64,000 nt of DNA, from assembly GCA_024213275.1 (NCBI GenBank), contig JANAVG010000003.1:248001-312000 (forward strand). Direction: 5' to 3'. Position 1 is the stretch's first letter; every line of letters begins with the position of its first letter. The DNA is from Rossellomorea sp. BNER. Its GTDB lineage: Bacteria; Bacillota; Bacilli; Bacillales; Bacillaceae_B. Shown here piece by piece: positions 46,380-54,157 of this stretch. The notes beneath the pieces are model-generated. The model searched no databases. It was given only the letters and a program-made list of their open reading frames with translations, and was not told the DNA's origin. Made by a program: the position numbers and the translations under genes.

Positions 46380-46396
46380 GGTGACGTAACGTTACC
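46380..46396. promoter_or_regulatory. Probable MerR-family operator
   Basis: GGTGACGT-A-ACGTTACC, an 8-1-8 inverted repeat with one mismatch, in the divergent promoter region between the CPBP and merR genes. Multidrug-type MerR regulators bind GACGTAACGT-like sites. Confidence 0.6.
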
Positions 46397-46424
46397 TTCA
46401 ATACTTTTTTCGGTGGATTATTAA

Positions 46425-47066
46425 ATGTCATGGACAACAGGGGAAGTGTCAAAAAAAATGGGTATTTCAGTGAGAACACTCCGTTATTATGATGGAATTG
46501 ATTTAGTAAAACCAAGCAAAAAAGAGCTTAGTGGAAGAAGATTATATTCAAAACAGGACCTTATGAAGCTTGAGAAAGTACAGATTTTAAAATCACTTTC
46601 GCTTTCCCTTGATGATATTAAGCTTCTAGTAGAAGAAATTTCTACAATAAGTATCCTTAAAGCCCAAAGGAAGCAGTTAATGGAGCAAGTGGAGCAACTA
46701 TCAAATTCAATAGATAGGATCAATACATTACTTAATATGAATGATTTTGAAGGAAATCTTGATTGGGAAACATTACTTCCCCTTATACATTCATCAAAGG
46801 AAAGAATGGATTCGTGGGAAAATTATTTTGATGAAGGGGAACTTGAATTACTTAGATTAAATATGCCTAGGATGGAAGATGATTCAATTATAACCAAACA
46901 GTGGATATCGATTTTGAACCGAATCCAATATTGTCTAAGGAAGAAGATATTACCTGAATCCGAGGAAGGAGTCATTCTAGCAAAGGATATCATTCTTTTA
47001 AATGAGCAGACGTTTAATGGGAATCAAGTATTGATGGACAAGTTTTGGGATTTAAGAAAATCTTGA
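46425..47066 (+). CDS. MerR family transcriptional regulator, probably frameshifted at the 3' end
   Basis: 213 aa. N-terminal MerR HTH (WTTGEVSKKMGISVRTLRYY, then LKSLSLSLDDIKLLVEE), coiled-coil dimer helix, and an effector domain of TipA-type layout. The frame ends at TGA (47064), but the +1 frame continues ENASKAGLIPINQEILEFID and RAVLECRDE to a stop at 47154. Removing one T at 47064 gives a natural protein of about 242 aa. The last part of the effector domain is therefore lost or mis-sequenced. Confidence 0.82.
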   Translation: MSWTTGEVSKKMGISVRTLRYYDGIDLVKPSKKELSGRRLYSKQDLMKLEKVQILKSLSLSLDDIKLLVEEISTISILKAQRKQLMEQVEQLSNSIDRINTLLNMNDFEGNLDWETLLPLIHSSKERMDSWENYFDEGELELLRLNMPRMEDDSIITKQWISILNRIQYCLRKKILPESEEGVILAKDIILLNEQTFNGNQVLMDKFWDLRKS

Positions 47067-47169
47067 AAATGCTAGCAAAGCAGGATTAATTCCTATAAAT
47101 CAAGAGATCCTTGAGTTTATTGATCGTGCCGTTTTAGAATGTCGAGATGAATGAGGAAGGGGATGTGGT

Positions 47170-47637
47170 ATGAAATTAAGGGAAGCCCGTATTGATGATG
47201 TCTTTACGATTAATGAATGGCTCATTAATCAAGTTGATTGTTTTAACACAATCAACAAATCGACTTTTACCGAAGAGGATTTTCTTCATTGGTTAAAAGC
47301 AACGGATCAGCTTTGTTATATATTGGAGGAAGATCATCAACCTATCGCTTATGGAGAAATATGGGTGGATGATGAAGGAAGAGATTTAGAATTTGCCCAT
47401 CTTGTCGTAGCCCCAAATAATAGAAACCAAGGAATTGGAAGAAAGTTAGTTTTATTATTGGAGAATAAAGCTCAACAATTTCATTACCCTTGGATTTACA
47501 TTAGGGTTAGATCAGGGAATATGATGGCAAGGCGTTGCTATAAAGGTGCTGGTTTTCAGGAAGAGAACAGTCTTCGTGAACTATTCGGTGGTGATTGGGT
47601 GTGGTTCGGAAAGGAGAATTTCGGTGAGGTTCCTTAA
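47170..47637 (+). CDS. GNAT family N-acetyltransferase
   Basis: 155 aa. Acetyl-CoA motif is VVAPNNRNQGIGRKLVLLLE and motif B GNMMARRCYKGAGFQEE. The substrate is unknown. GGAAGGGG precedes the ATG. Confidence 0.85.
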   Translation: MKLREARIDDVFTINEWLINQVDCFNTINKSTFTEEDFLHWLKATDQLCYILEEDHQPIAYGEIWVDDEGRDLEFAHLVVAPNNRNQGIGRKLVLLLENKAQQFHYPWIYIRVRSGNMMARRCYKGAGFQEENSLRELFGGDWVWFGKENFGEVP

Positions 47638-47692
47638 TACAGGAGAGTGTGGGAGATTAGGAATTACAACTTGTAGGGAGTTCATTTAATTA

Positions 47693-47736
47693 AGAATGGG
47701 GAGGCTCAATGATGGCGAGCTTCCCCATTTTTTTGG
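47693..47736. terminator. Bidirectional terminator between GNAT and znuA
   Basis: AATGGGGAGGCTC pairs with GAGCTTCCCCATT with one bulge, then T7. Confidence 0.8.
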
Positions 47737-47738
47737 TG

Positions 47739-48830
47739 CTATTTCTTCTCTAGAGCTTTTTCCAATGTCGCAATGTTTTGTCTCATTAAACTGAAATAAT
47801 CTTCTTCGTTCTTAATGTCTTCTTCTGTAAGGACAGATAAATTGTGAAGTCGGAGTGATTCAGCGTTAATTTCTTTACGAATGACTTCAGCAACTTTTGG
47901 CGTGACGTTTTGTTCGAACAGAATATACTTAATCTTATGTTCTTTTGCAGCCTCAATGATTTCTTGTAATTCCTTTTGTGAAGGCTCGTCAGTTGGTGAA
48001 AGTCCCGCAACCGCAATTTGATGAATCCCGAAAGACTTTTCCCAATAACCATAAGCAGCATGAGAGACGACAATTTCTGGCTGTTCTTTTCCTTCTACTA
48101 ACTCATGAAATTCATGATCGAGCTCTTCAAGGTTTGCTTTTAGATCTTCGAAATTCTTATTAAATGTTTTTTTATCCTCAGGTGATAATTCTACTAGTGC
48201 ATTCTTGATATTTTCTGCAAGTGTAATAGATTTATATGGATCTAACCATACATGTGGATCATAATCACCGTGATCATGGCCATGATCGTGACCGTGCTCT
48301 TCTTCATGGGTATGTTCTTTTTCGGCGTGAGTATCATTTCCTTCATGGTTATGATCCTCTTTGGAGTGAGTGGCATTTTCTTTATGAGTATGTTCTTCTG
48401 AGTGCCCCTCTTCGTTATGCCCATGTTCATGGTTATGCCCGCTGGTAATGACATCTACACCTTTTGATGCTTCTATCATTAAAGTTTTATCAGAATCAAC
48501 TGCTTTCTTAATTTTTTCAGCATAGGGTTCCATGCCAAGTCCGTTGTAAATGAAGGCATCAGCTTCTGCCACTTCTATTAAGTCTTTGGTTGTTGGTTCA
48601 AAAGTATGTGCATCTCCTCCAGTTGGAATGAGTGTTTTTACTTCAACTTTATTCCCGCCGATTTTCTCTGCAAAATCTTTTAGTGGATAAAGTGTTGTGT
48701 AAATTGTTAGCTTTTCTCCGTCAAGCTTCTTGGTCTTTTCCGAGTTAGCTTTTTCCGTATCGGAACCACAAGCCGCTAAAATGGTGGAAAGAATCAGAAT
48801 GAAACCTAATAAAATATTTCTAGTCTTCAA
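47739..48830 (-). CDS. znuA: Zinc ABC transporter substrate-binding lipoprotein
   Basis: 363 aa cluster A-I binding protein (AdcA/ZnuA). Lipobox ILAAC; IPTGGDAHTFEPTTKDL gives the first zinc His, DYDPHVWLDPYKS the second and VSHAAYGYW the third. A His/Glu/Asp-rich loop of about 70 residues between the first two ligands is the zinc-type signature. No permease or ATPase genes are adjacent, so they must lie elsewhere. A Zur box sits upstream of the start. Confidence 0.94.
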   Translation of the reverse strand: MKTRNILLGFILILSTILAACGSDTEKANSEKTKKLDGEKLTIYTTLYPLKDFAEKIGGNKVEVKTLIPTGGDAHTFEPTTKDLIEVAEADAFIYNGLGMEPYAEKIKKAVDSDKTLMIEASKGVDVITSGHNHEHGHNEEGHSEEHTHKENATHSKEDHNHEGNDTHAEKEHTHEEEHGHDHGHDHGDYDPHVWLDPYKSITLAENIKNALVELSPEDKKTFNKNFEDLKANLEELDHEFHELVEGKEQPEIVVSHAAYGYWEKSFGIHQIAVAGLSPTDEPSQKELQEIIEAAKEHKIKYILFEQNVTPKVAEVIRKEINAESLRLHNLSVLTEEDIKNEEDYFSLMRQNIATLEKALEKK

Positions 48831-48867
48831 TTAAATAACCCCTCTCAATAATCATTCCTAAACTAGT

Positions 48868-48888
48868 TTATCGTAATGATTACGTTTT
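48868..48888. promoter_or_regulatory. Zur box upstream of znuA
   Basis: TTATCGTAATGATTACGTTTT contains the core TCGTAATGATTACG (48871-48884), nearly identical to the B. subtilis Zur consensus. It is about 40 bases upstream of the znuA start. Confidence 0.78.
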
Positions 48889-48960
48889 GTAAATAAGAAT
48901 AATTTCGATTTACTCTTAATCTTCCTTTTCCGACTTCAAAATAATTTACTACTTTAAAGT

Positions 48961-49020
48961 ACCGCGGGACGGTTCTCGAAGGATTTAACGCGTTACCGTG
49001 CTCGAGAACCGTCCCGCGGT
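48961..49020. repeat. GGGACGGTTCTCGA-type palindromic repeat, copy 2
   Basis: Perfect 19-base arms ACCGCGGGACGGTTCTCGA (48961-48979) and TCGAGAACCGTCCCGCGGT (49002-49020) around TTAACGCGTTA. It shares GGGACGGTTCTCGAA and TTAACGCGTTA with copy 1 at 804-891. A GT/GCGGTGG-rich tail follows (to about 49080). Confidence 0.8.
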
Positions 49021-49117
49021 GCGGTGGTGCGTTAGCGTGGTGGTGTGTTTGCGGGAGTTTATTGTTTGGGGTGGGGTGTAGGTTGAGGGTATAATAGTAA
49101 GGAGAAGAAGGCTGTAT

Positions 49118-49750
49118 ATGGTGGTGGTATTGTTGAATTTAGATGATTTGAAGAAGATCAGTGGTCGTACTCCTAAAATTTTAGGGAGTGAGCATTTTAC
49201 AAAGTTCTCCATCCTTCTACCTCTTATTGAAATGGAAGGGGAGACACATGTGCTGTTTGAAGTTAGATCTCTAACAATGAGAAGACAGCCTGGAGAGATT
49301 TGTTTTCCTGGAGGAAAAGTTGATCGTGATGATCAAAGTGAGAAAAGCGCCGCGATTAGGGAAACTTGTGAGGAGCTTGGAATTAATAGAGCTTCAATTG
49401 GTGATCTTATTCCATTAGATTATATCGTGTCTCCATTTGGAACGATTCTCTATCCTTTTGTAGCCGTGATTGATCCTACCGTTAACTTTAAACCGAATCC
49501 AACCGAAGTAGAAGAGATCTTTACGACCCCTTTATCTAAGTTAATTGAAAAAGAACCGGATTTATTTAATGTTGCTTATAAAGTAGAACCTTCAACAGAT
49601 TTTCCTTTTCAAGACATTCCAGGAGGGGAAAATTACAACTGGCAGGCGAGAGACATGAAAGAACATTTTTATTATTTCGAGGATCGTGTCATTTGGGGAT
49701 TAACCGCGAGAATATTACAGCATTTTATTGAGTTGGTTTCTAAAAAATAA
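49118..49750 (+). CDS. NUDIX CoA pyrophosphatase (NudL/YeaB-like)
   Basis: 210 aa. The UPF0035 CoA-recognition motif VLFEVRSLTMRRQPGEICFP runs directly into the Nudix box GGKVDRDDQSEK then SAAIRETCEELGI. These enzymes hydrolyse CoA or oxidised CoA into 3',5'-ADP and phosphopantetheine. SD GAAGG lies six bases before the ATG. Confidence 0.9.
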   Translation: MVVVLLNLDDLKKISGRTPKILGSEHFTKFSILLPLIEMEGETHVLFEVRSLTMRRQPGEICFPGGKVDRDDQSEKSAAIRETCEELGINRASIGDLIPLDYIVSPFGTILYPFVAVIDPTVNFKPNPTEVEEIFTTPLSKLIEKEPDLFNVAYKVEPSTDFPFQDIPGGENYNWQARDMKEHFYYFEDRVIWGLTARILQHFIELVSKK

Positions 49751-49814
49751 AGATAATTTAATTAATTTTAAAAAAGCTCAACCGCTAATTGGCTTAATTC
49801 AAAGGTAGGAGAGA

Positions 49815-50282
49815 ATAAAATTTTTAATTAATGTAGAGGGTGCGGTTTATAAAGGAGATAAATGGCTCGTCATTGAACGAAGCAAAAAGGAAGAGCATGC
49901 TGGTGGCCTTCTTTCACTCGTCGGTGGTACCGTTGAAAATGAAGGTAACTCAAGTGACCTTTTAGAGAGAACGCTGAAAAGGGAGCTGTTTGAAGAGGTA
50001 GGGGTTAAAGTGTAAGATCCATTAGATTATGTTCGTAATACCTCTTTTATTTTAGAAGATGAGCGAGTAGTTGTGGATATAGTTTTCTTATGTGAATTTG
50101 ATTTTGGTGAACCTTATGCAAAAAGTACAGATGAAGTAGAAGCCGTTTATTGGATGGGATATGAAGAAATCCAGGACCATGTAAATTCACCAATATGGTT
50201 AAAAGAAAGTATTAAAAAGGCGGAAACACTTTGCAAGAAACATGCAAGCCAATCTGCCCGAGGATCAGATCAAATTCATTAA
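49815..50282 (+). pseudogene. NUDIX hydrolase pseudogene
   Basis: One reading frame covers a whole NUDIX protein (INVEGAVYKGDKWLVIERSK, GGTVENEG, RELFEEVGV) but has two lesions: the start after AGGAGAG is ATA instead of ATG, and TAA at 50013-50015 interrupts just after the Nudix box. The remaining frame continues DPLDYVRNTSFILEDERVVV to 50282. The two lesions indicate loss of function. Confidence 0.75.
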
Positions 50283-50556
50283 TGAGTTAAGATTTGCATT
50301 CGGCATGGAAGAAATAATCATTGATATTTATTAAAGTATCAGGTATTATATCAATACAGGCTGCGTTGTGCGTAGTATATATAAAGTTTTAACCTTTACA
50401 TTTGAATAGGGAGTTTTACATTAAAACTGGAATGTCATGCCTCATGGATTGAGGACGGCAGGAATGTTTTTGCAAACACCCACTTAGTGAAGTGGTGGTT
50501 TAAAACTTTCATATTTTATTGTTACGGCAACTGTGGCTGTTATCTATCGTTTATCC
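50283..50556. other. Intergenic, no gene seen
   Basis: No ORF of note; two small hairpins (for example CCACTT/AAGTGG near 50480-50500) but no recognised RNA. Confidence 0.4.
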
Positions 50557-50592
50557 AAAGTCAGTTCTCAATAGGGAGCTGACTTTTTTAGT
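50557..50592 (+). terminator. Terminator upstream of the MerR gene
   Basis: AAGTCAGTTCTC pairs with GGGAGCTGACTT (bulge), followed by T6. Confidence 0.7.
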
Positions 50593-50658
50593 GTACATTT
50601 TTTTATTGCAAAATGATGAAAAAGAAGGTAAGATATTCTCATACCATCACGTTATAGT

Positions 50659-51075
50659 TTGGAGTGTGTTTCTAATGGGACAGAGAAACTAAGAATCGGT
50701 GAACTTGCTAATCTATCAAATGTAACGAAGCGAACAATTGACTATTACACTTGTATTGGGTTATTAATTGCAGAACGTTCTGCTTCTAACTATCGAGTGT
50801 ACAATATGGACGCCGTAGATAAGTTGAAGATGATTGAAAAATGTAAGGCAGATAAAATGAGTTTAGAAGAAATTAAGAAAATACTATCTGAAGATAGTGA
50901 GGCAAGTTTTGAATCTAATGAGCTTAAGATGAGTATGGAAACACTAGAAAACGAAGCTAAAAAAATTGTGGATTATATAAATGAAAATAAACTAAATAAG
51001 GAAGATTTTCTGAGGAAACATTTATCCTCTGAAAGTATGACACTACTAAAGTCTCTTATTCTATTATTAGTGTAG
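50659..51075 (+). CDS. MerR family transcriptional regulator
   Basis: 138 aa. HTH LRIGELANLSNVTKRTIDYY with the following wing (LIAERSASNYRVY), then a short dimerisation helix and no large effector domain. The start is uncertain: the only in-frame initiation codon is TTG at 50659, with a weak SD. It lies 78 bases upstream of the CNNM/CorC transporter gene on the same strand and may regulate it. Confidence 0.8.
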   Translation: MECVSNGTEKLRIGELANLSNVTKRTIDYYTCIGLLIAERSASNYRVYNMDAVDKLKMIEKCKADKMSLEEIKKILSEDSEASFESNELKMSMETLENEAKKIVDYINENKLNKEDFLRKHLSSESMTLLKSLILLLV

Positions 51076-51153
51076 AGTGTGTTTCCACGAAAATCTTCCT
51101 CCAAAAACCAAACACATTAGGAGGTGTACGCCTTACTCTTGTAAGGCTACTCG
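51076..51153 (+). promoter_or_regulatory. Structured leader of the CorC gene with SD separated by a hairpin
   Basis: The SD AGGAGGTG (51119-51126) is about 27 bases from the TTG start. Between them GCCTTAC-TCTT-GTAAGGC forms a perfect hairpin that, when folded, brings the SD to a workable distance. Upstream, TGTGTTT pairs with AAACACA and CTTCCTCC could mask the SD, so two alternative folds are possible. Confidence 0.5.
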
Positions 51154-52470
51154 TTGGAAATAATAAATTTGATTCTTGTAGCGATTTTAATCGCATTAAC
51201 AGGGTTTTTTGTGGCAGTAGAATTTGCCATCGTAAAGGTTCGTAGTACTAGAATTGATCAATTAATTGAAGAAAATAAAGTTGGGGCGAAAGCGGCCAAA
51301 CATGTCATTACACATCTAGATGAGTACTTATCAGCTTGTCAACTTGGTATAACGATAACCGCCCTTGGCTTAGGGTGGCTTGGAGAACCTACTGTCGAAA
51401 AATTACTACATCCTGTATTTGAAAGATTTGAATTAAATGAGTCTCTTACACATATATTGTCATTTGCTATCGCATTTGCGGTTATTACCTTTTTACACGT
51501 AGTTGTTGGAGAATTGGCTCCAAAAACAGTTGCGATCCAAAAAGCTGAAGCAGTAACGATTGTTTTTGCCAAACCAATAATATGGTTCTATAGAATAATG
51601 TATCCATTTATTTGGGCGTTGAATGGTTCAGCAAGATTATTAGTTGGGATCTTTGGTTTAAAACCAGCGTCAGAACATGAAACCTCACATACCGAAGAAG
51701 AGTTAAGACTGATTCTTTCAGAGAGTTATAAAAGTGGGGAAATCAACCAAGCTGAGTTAAAGTATGTAAACAATATTTTTGAATTCGATAATCGTCTTGC
51801 CAAAGAGATTATGGTTCCACGGACAGAAATGGTTTATATGTCTTTGGACGATAATCTTGAGGATGTTTTCCAAATCATTAAAGAAGAAAAATATACACGT
51901 TATCCTGTAGCTAACGGAGATACAGACCATATTAAGGGGATTGTCAATATTAAAGATATTCTCACGGCAACCGTTAATAATGAATCATTGGACAAAGAAA
52001 ATGCCATTGTTCCTTTTGTAAAGCCCGTTATTCAAGTAATTGAAACAATCCCAATTCATGATTTGTTATTAAAAATGCAAAAAGAAAGAACCCATATGGC
52101 CATTCTTATGGATGAATATGGGGGAACATCAGGGATTGTGACAGTTGAGGATATCCTCGAAGAAATCGTTGGAGAAATTCGGGATGAATTTGATACAGAT
52201 GAATTACCAGAAATACGCAAAGTCTCAAATGATAACTATATCATCAACAGTAAAGTTCTAATAGAAGATGTAAATGACCTGTTGGGGATCCAATTAATTG
52301 AAGATGATGTTGATACTCTCGGAGGTTGGTTCTTAACAAAGCAATACGATGTTAAGCTAGGAGATACCGTTGAAGAGGAAGGGTTTATTTTTAAAATAAA
52401 AGAAATAGATGGACATCAAATTCTTCACATTGAAATAACGAAACAACAATCACAAAAAAACGCCGGATAA
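51154..52470 (+). CDS. CNNM/CorC family transporter (hemolysin-like, DUF21-CBS-CorC_HlyC)
   Basis: 438 aa. The DUF21 membrane domain has three helices and [16 protein letters not shown]; a CBS pair follows ([34 protein letters not shown]), then a CorC_HlyC domain. Bacillus homologues (YhdP, MpfA) export magnesium. Starts at TTG, with the unusual SD arrangement described for its leader. Confidence 0.9.
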   Translation: MEIINLILVAILIALTGFFVAVEFAIVKVRSTRIDQLIEENKVGAKAAKHVITHLDEYLSACQLGITITALGLGWLGEPTVEKLLHPVFERFELNESLTHILSFAIAFAVITFLHVVVGELAPKTVAIQKAEAVTIVFAKPIIWFYRIMYPFIWALNGSARLLVGIFGLKPASEHETSHTEEELRLILSESYKSGEINQAELKYVNNIFEFDNRLAKEIMVPRTEMVYMSLDDNLEDVFQIIKEEKYTRYPVANGDTDHIKGIVNIKDILTATVNNESLDKENAIVPFVKPVIQVIETIPIHDLLLKMQKERTHMAILMDEYGGTSGIVTVEDILEEIVGEIRDEFDTDELPEIRKVSNDNYIINSKVLIEDVNDLLGIQLIEDDVDTLGGWFLTKQYDVKLGDTVEEEGFIFKIKEIDGHQILHIEITKQQSQKNAG

Positions 52471-52490
52471 GGCGTTTTTTTGTTTGTTTA
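52455..52490 (+). terminator. Terminator overlapping the CorC gene stop
   Basis: AAACGCC pairs with GGCGTTT around GGATAA (which contains the stop), then T-rich. Confidence 0.8.
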
Positions 52491-52649
52491 TAAGGTTACT
52501 TGAATGATTGATAAAAGATTTCTCCGCTTACTGACGTCATTTATAACGGTATATAAGATAAGCCGACGCTTTTCTTTATCTGATATTAACCTTATAAAAC
52601 TCTCAAATTAATCAAATTTTATGCTAAGATATTTGCGGAGGCGTGATTG

Positions 52650-53555
52650 ATGAAAAATAAACCAATTTATGTTGAAATACCAATCAATACAGAGATGGAA
52701 AGATTATGGGAGGCAACACAAACCCCATATTATCATGAACAGTGGGATTTACGTTTTACTTCGATTAAGTATTTACCCAAAAAAGTAGATGAGCCTCAGC
52801 TTTTTACCTATAAAACTAAAATCGGTTTTGGGATGGCAGTAGAAGGCTGGGGGAAGAGTGTCGGGAGCCATCAAACAGATGATGAAACAAGGACTTCCTC
52901 CTTACATTTTGGCACAGATCAGAAATTTTCAATGATTCGTGAAGGGAAAGGGTATTGGCAATATAAGCCTAATCAGGATTCTATTAAGTTTTTGACCCAA
53001 TATGATTATGAAGTGAATTTTGGCCGAATGGGAGTATTATTTGATAAGCTGTTGTTTCGACCACTCATAGGTTGGGCAACTGCCCTTAGTTTTGATGTTT
53101 TAAAGAGATGGCTTGAAAAAGGAGAGACACCACATTTACAATACATACGTTTTTTTAGTACATGGATGATTAGTTTTTTATTCTTCTTTATTTGGTCATA
53201 TCATGGATGGATCCCTAAGATTTTTGCTCGCCATCCAGATGAAATCGCTATGGCAGGAAGTTTAGTTAAGATGACATCAAATCAAGCGGCTTCATTTGTT
53301 TTAGCAGTTGGTATTATAGAAGTTCTGTTTGGGCTTATTTGGTTGTTTTATCCTTATAAACGAAGATTACTAGGAATACAGATTATTATTTTTCCTTTAC
53401 TAACGATTGCCGCAATCATTGCAGAGCCTAGTAGTTTAACACATCCCTTTTCACCACTTACATTCAATATCACATTACTCATTCTTTCGATTGTGGGGTT
53501 TTTTATCAGTAATGATGTTCCTACCTCTAGTAACTGCAGGAGAAGGAGAAATTAA
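52650..53555 (+). CDS. yndG: SRPBCC/DoxX-like membrane protein (YndG-like)
   Basis: 301 aa. The N-terminal half is an SRPBCC-type lipid-pocket domain (IPINTEMERLWEATQTPYYH, QWDLRFTSI) and the C-terminal half has four membrane helices of DoxX_3 type. It matches YndG, first of the B. subtilis yndGHJ operon. The ATG at 52650 follows GGAGGCG. The C-terminus is basic (NCRRRRN). Function unknown. Confidence 0.82.
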   Translation: MKNKPIYVEIPINTEMERLWEATQTPYYHEQWDLRFTSIKYLPKKVDEPQLFTYKTKIGFGMAVEGWGKSVGSHQTDDETRTSSLHFGTDQKFSMIREGKGYWQYKPNQDSIKFLTQYDYEVNFGRMGVLFDKLLFRPLIGWATALSFDVLKRWLEKGETPHLQYIRFFSTWMISFLFFFIWSYHGWIPKIFARHPDEIAMAGSLVKMTSNQAASFVLAVGIIEVLFGLIWLFYPYKRRLLGIQIIIFPLLTIAAIIAEPSSLTHPFSPLTFNITLLILSIVGFFISNDVPTSSNCRRRRN

Positions 53556-54157
53556 TGTCCATTTATAAAAAAGTACTGGCAGAACGGTATGAACAACTTC
53601 ACCCAATGTTACAAAAAAGATATGACTTAAAAGAAAGATTTAAAGGATCTGGTGTGATGAAAACGATCCAAGGTGGTCCAAAGTGGTTATATCCCGTGTC
53701 ATGGATAGGGGTTAAATGGAAATTGCTTTTTCCTGAAAACGGAAAGAATGTTCCTTTTTCAATCGTTAATTCTATAAAAATAGGAACGAATGGGGAAGAA
53801 CAGGTTCATTGGGAACGAATATTTTATTTTAAGAATCAGAGGAGATATTTTAATGCCTTAATGAGTTTTGATTCTGAACGGAATGTTGTTAAAGACTACT
53901 TAGGTGAACCGCACATCGTTTATTCAGATTTATCATTCACGGCTACTCGACAAGGTTACTTGAAAATTGAATCGAAAAGGCAGCGGCTTGTACTTGGGAA
54001 GATAGAAATCCCTTTACCTAGACTGTTTCAAGGGATTGCGACTGTAATAGAGAAGTACATTGAAGCACGGGATGTCTACTATATAAAAGTTGAAGTGAGA
54101 AATCCGCTAATCGGGGTCGTTTTTCGTTATGAAGGAGAATTTACTGAAGATGAATAA
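53555..54157 (+). CDS. yndH: DUF4166 domain protein (YndH-like)
   Basis: 200 aa. LHPMLQKRYDLKERFKGSGVM at the start, WERIFYF in the middle and the GVVFRYEGEF end are the DUF4166 pattern. It overlaps the preceding gene by one base and the following gene by eight, so the three are one translationally coupled unit. Confidence 0.85.
   Translation: MSIYKKVLAERYEQLHPMLQKRYDLKERFKGSGVMKTIQGGPKWLYPVSWIGVKWKLLFPENGKNVPFSIVNSIKIGTNGEEQVHWERIFYFKNQRRYFNALMSFDSERNVVKDYLGEPHIVYSDLSFTATRQGYLKIESKRQRLVLGKIEIPLPRLFQGIATVIEKYIEARDVYYIKVEVRNPLIGVVFRYEGEFTEDE

Noticed and set aside
47064..47066. UGA in the MerR gene as a selenocysteine codon
   Set aside because: The original frame runs into TAG two codons later; the plausible continuation is in the +1 frame, so this is a frameshift.
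48236..48454. ORFs on both strands with periodic residues in the znuA region
   Set aside because: They are other-frame readings of the His-rich loop of znuA.
43250..51075. Prophage or genomic island
   Set aside because: Broken genes and regulators cluster here, but no integrase, attachment repeats or phage structural genes are present.
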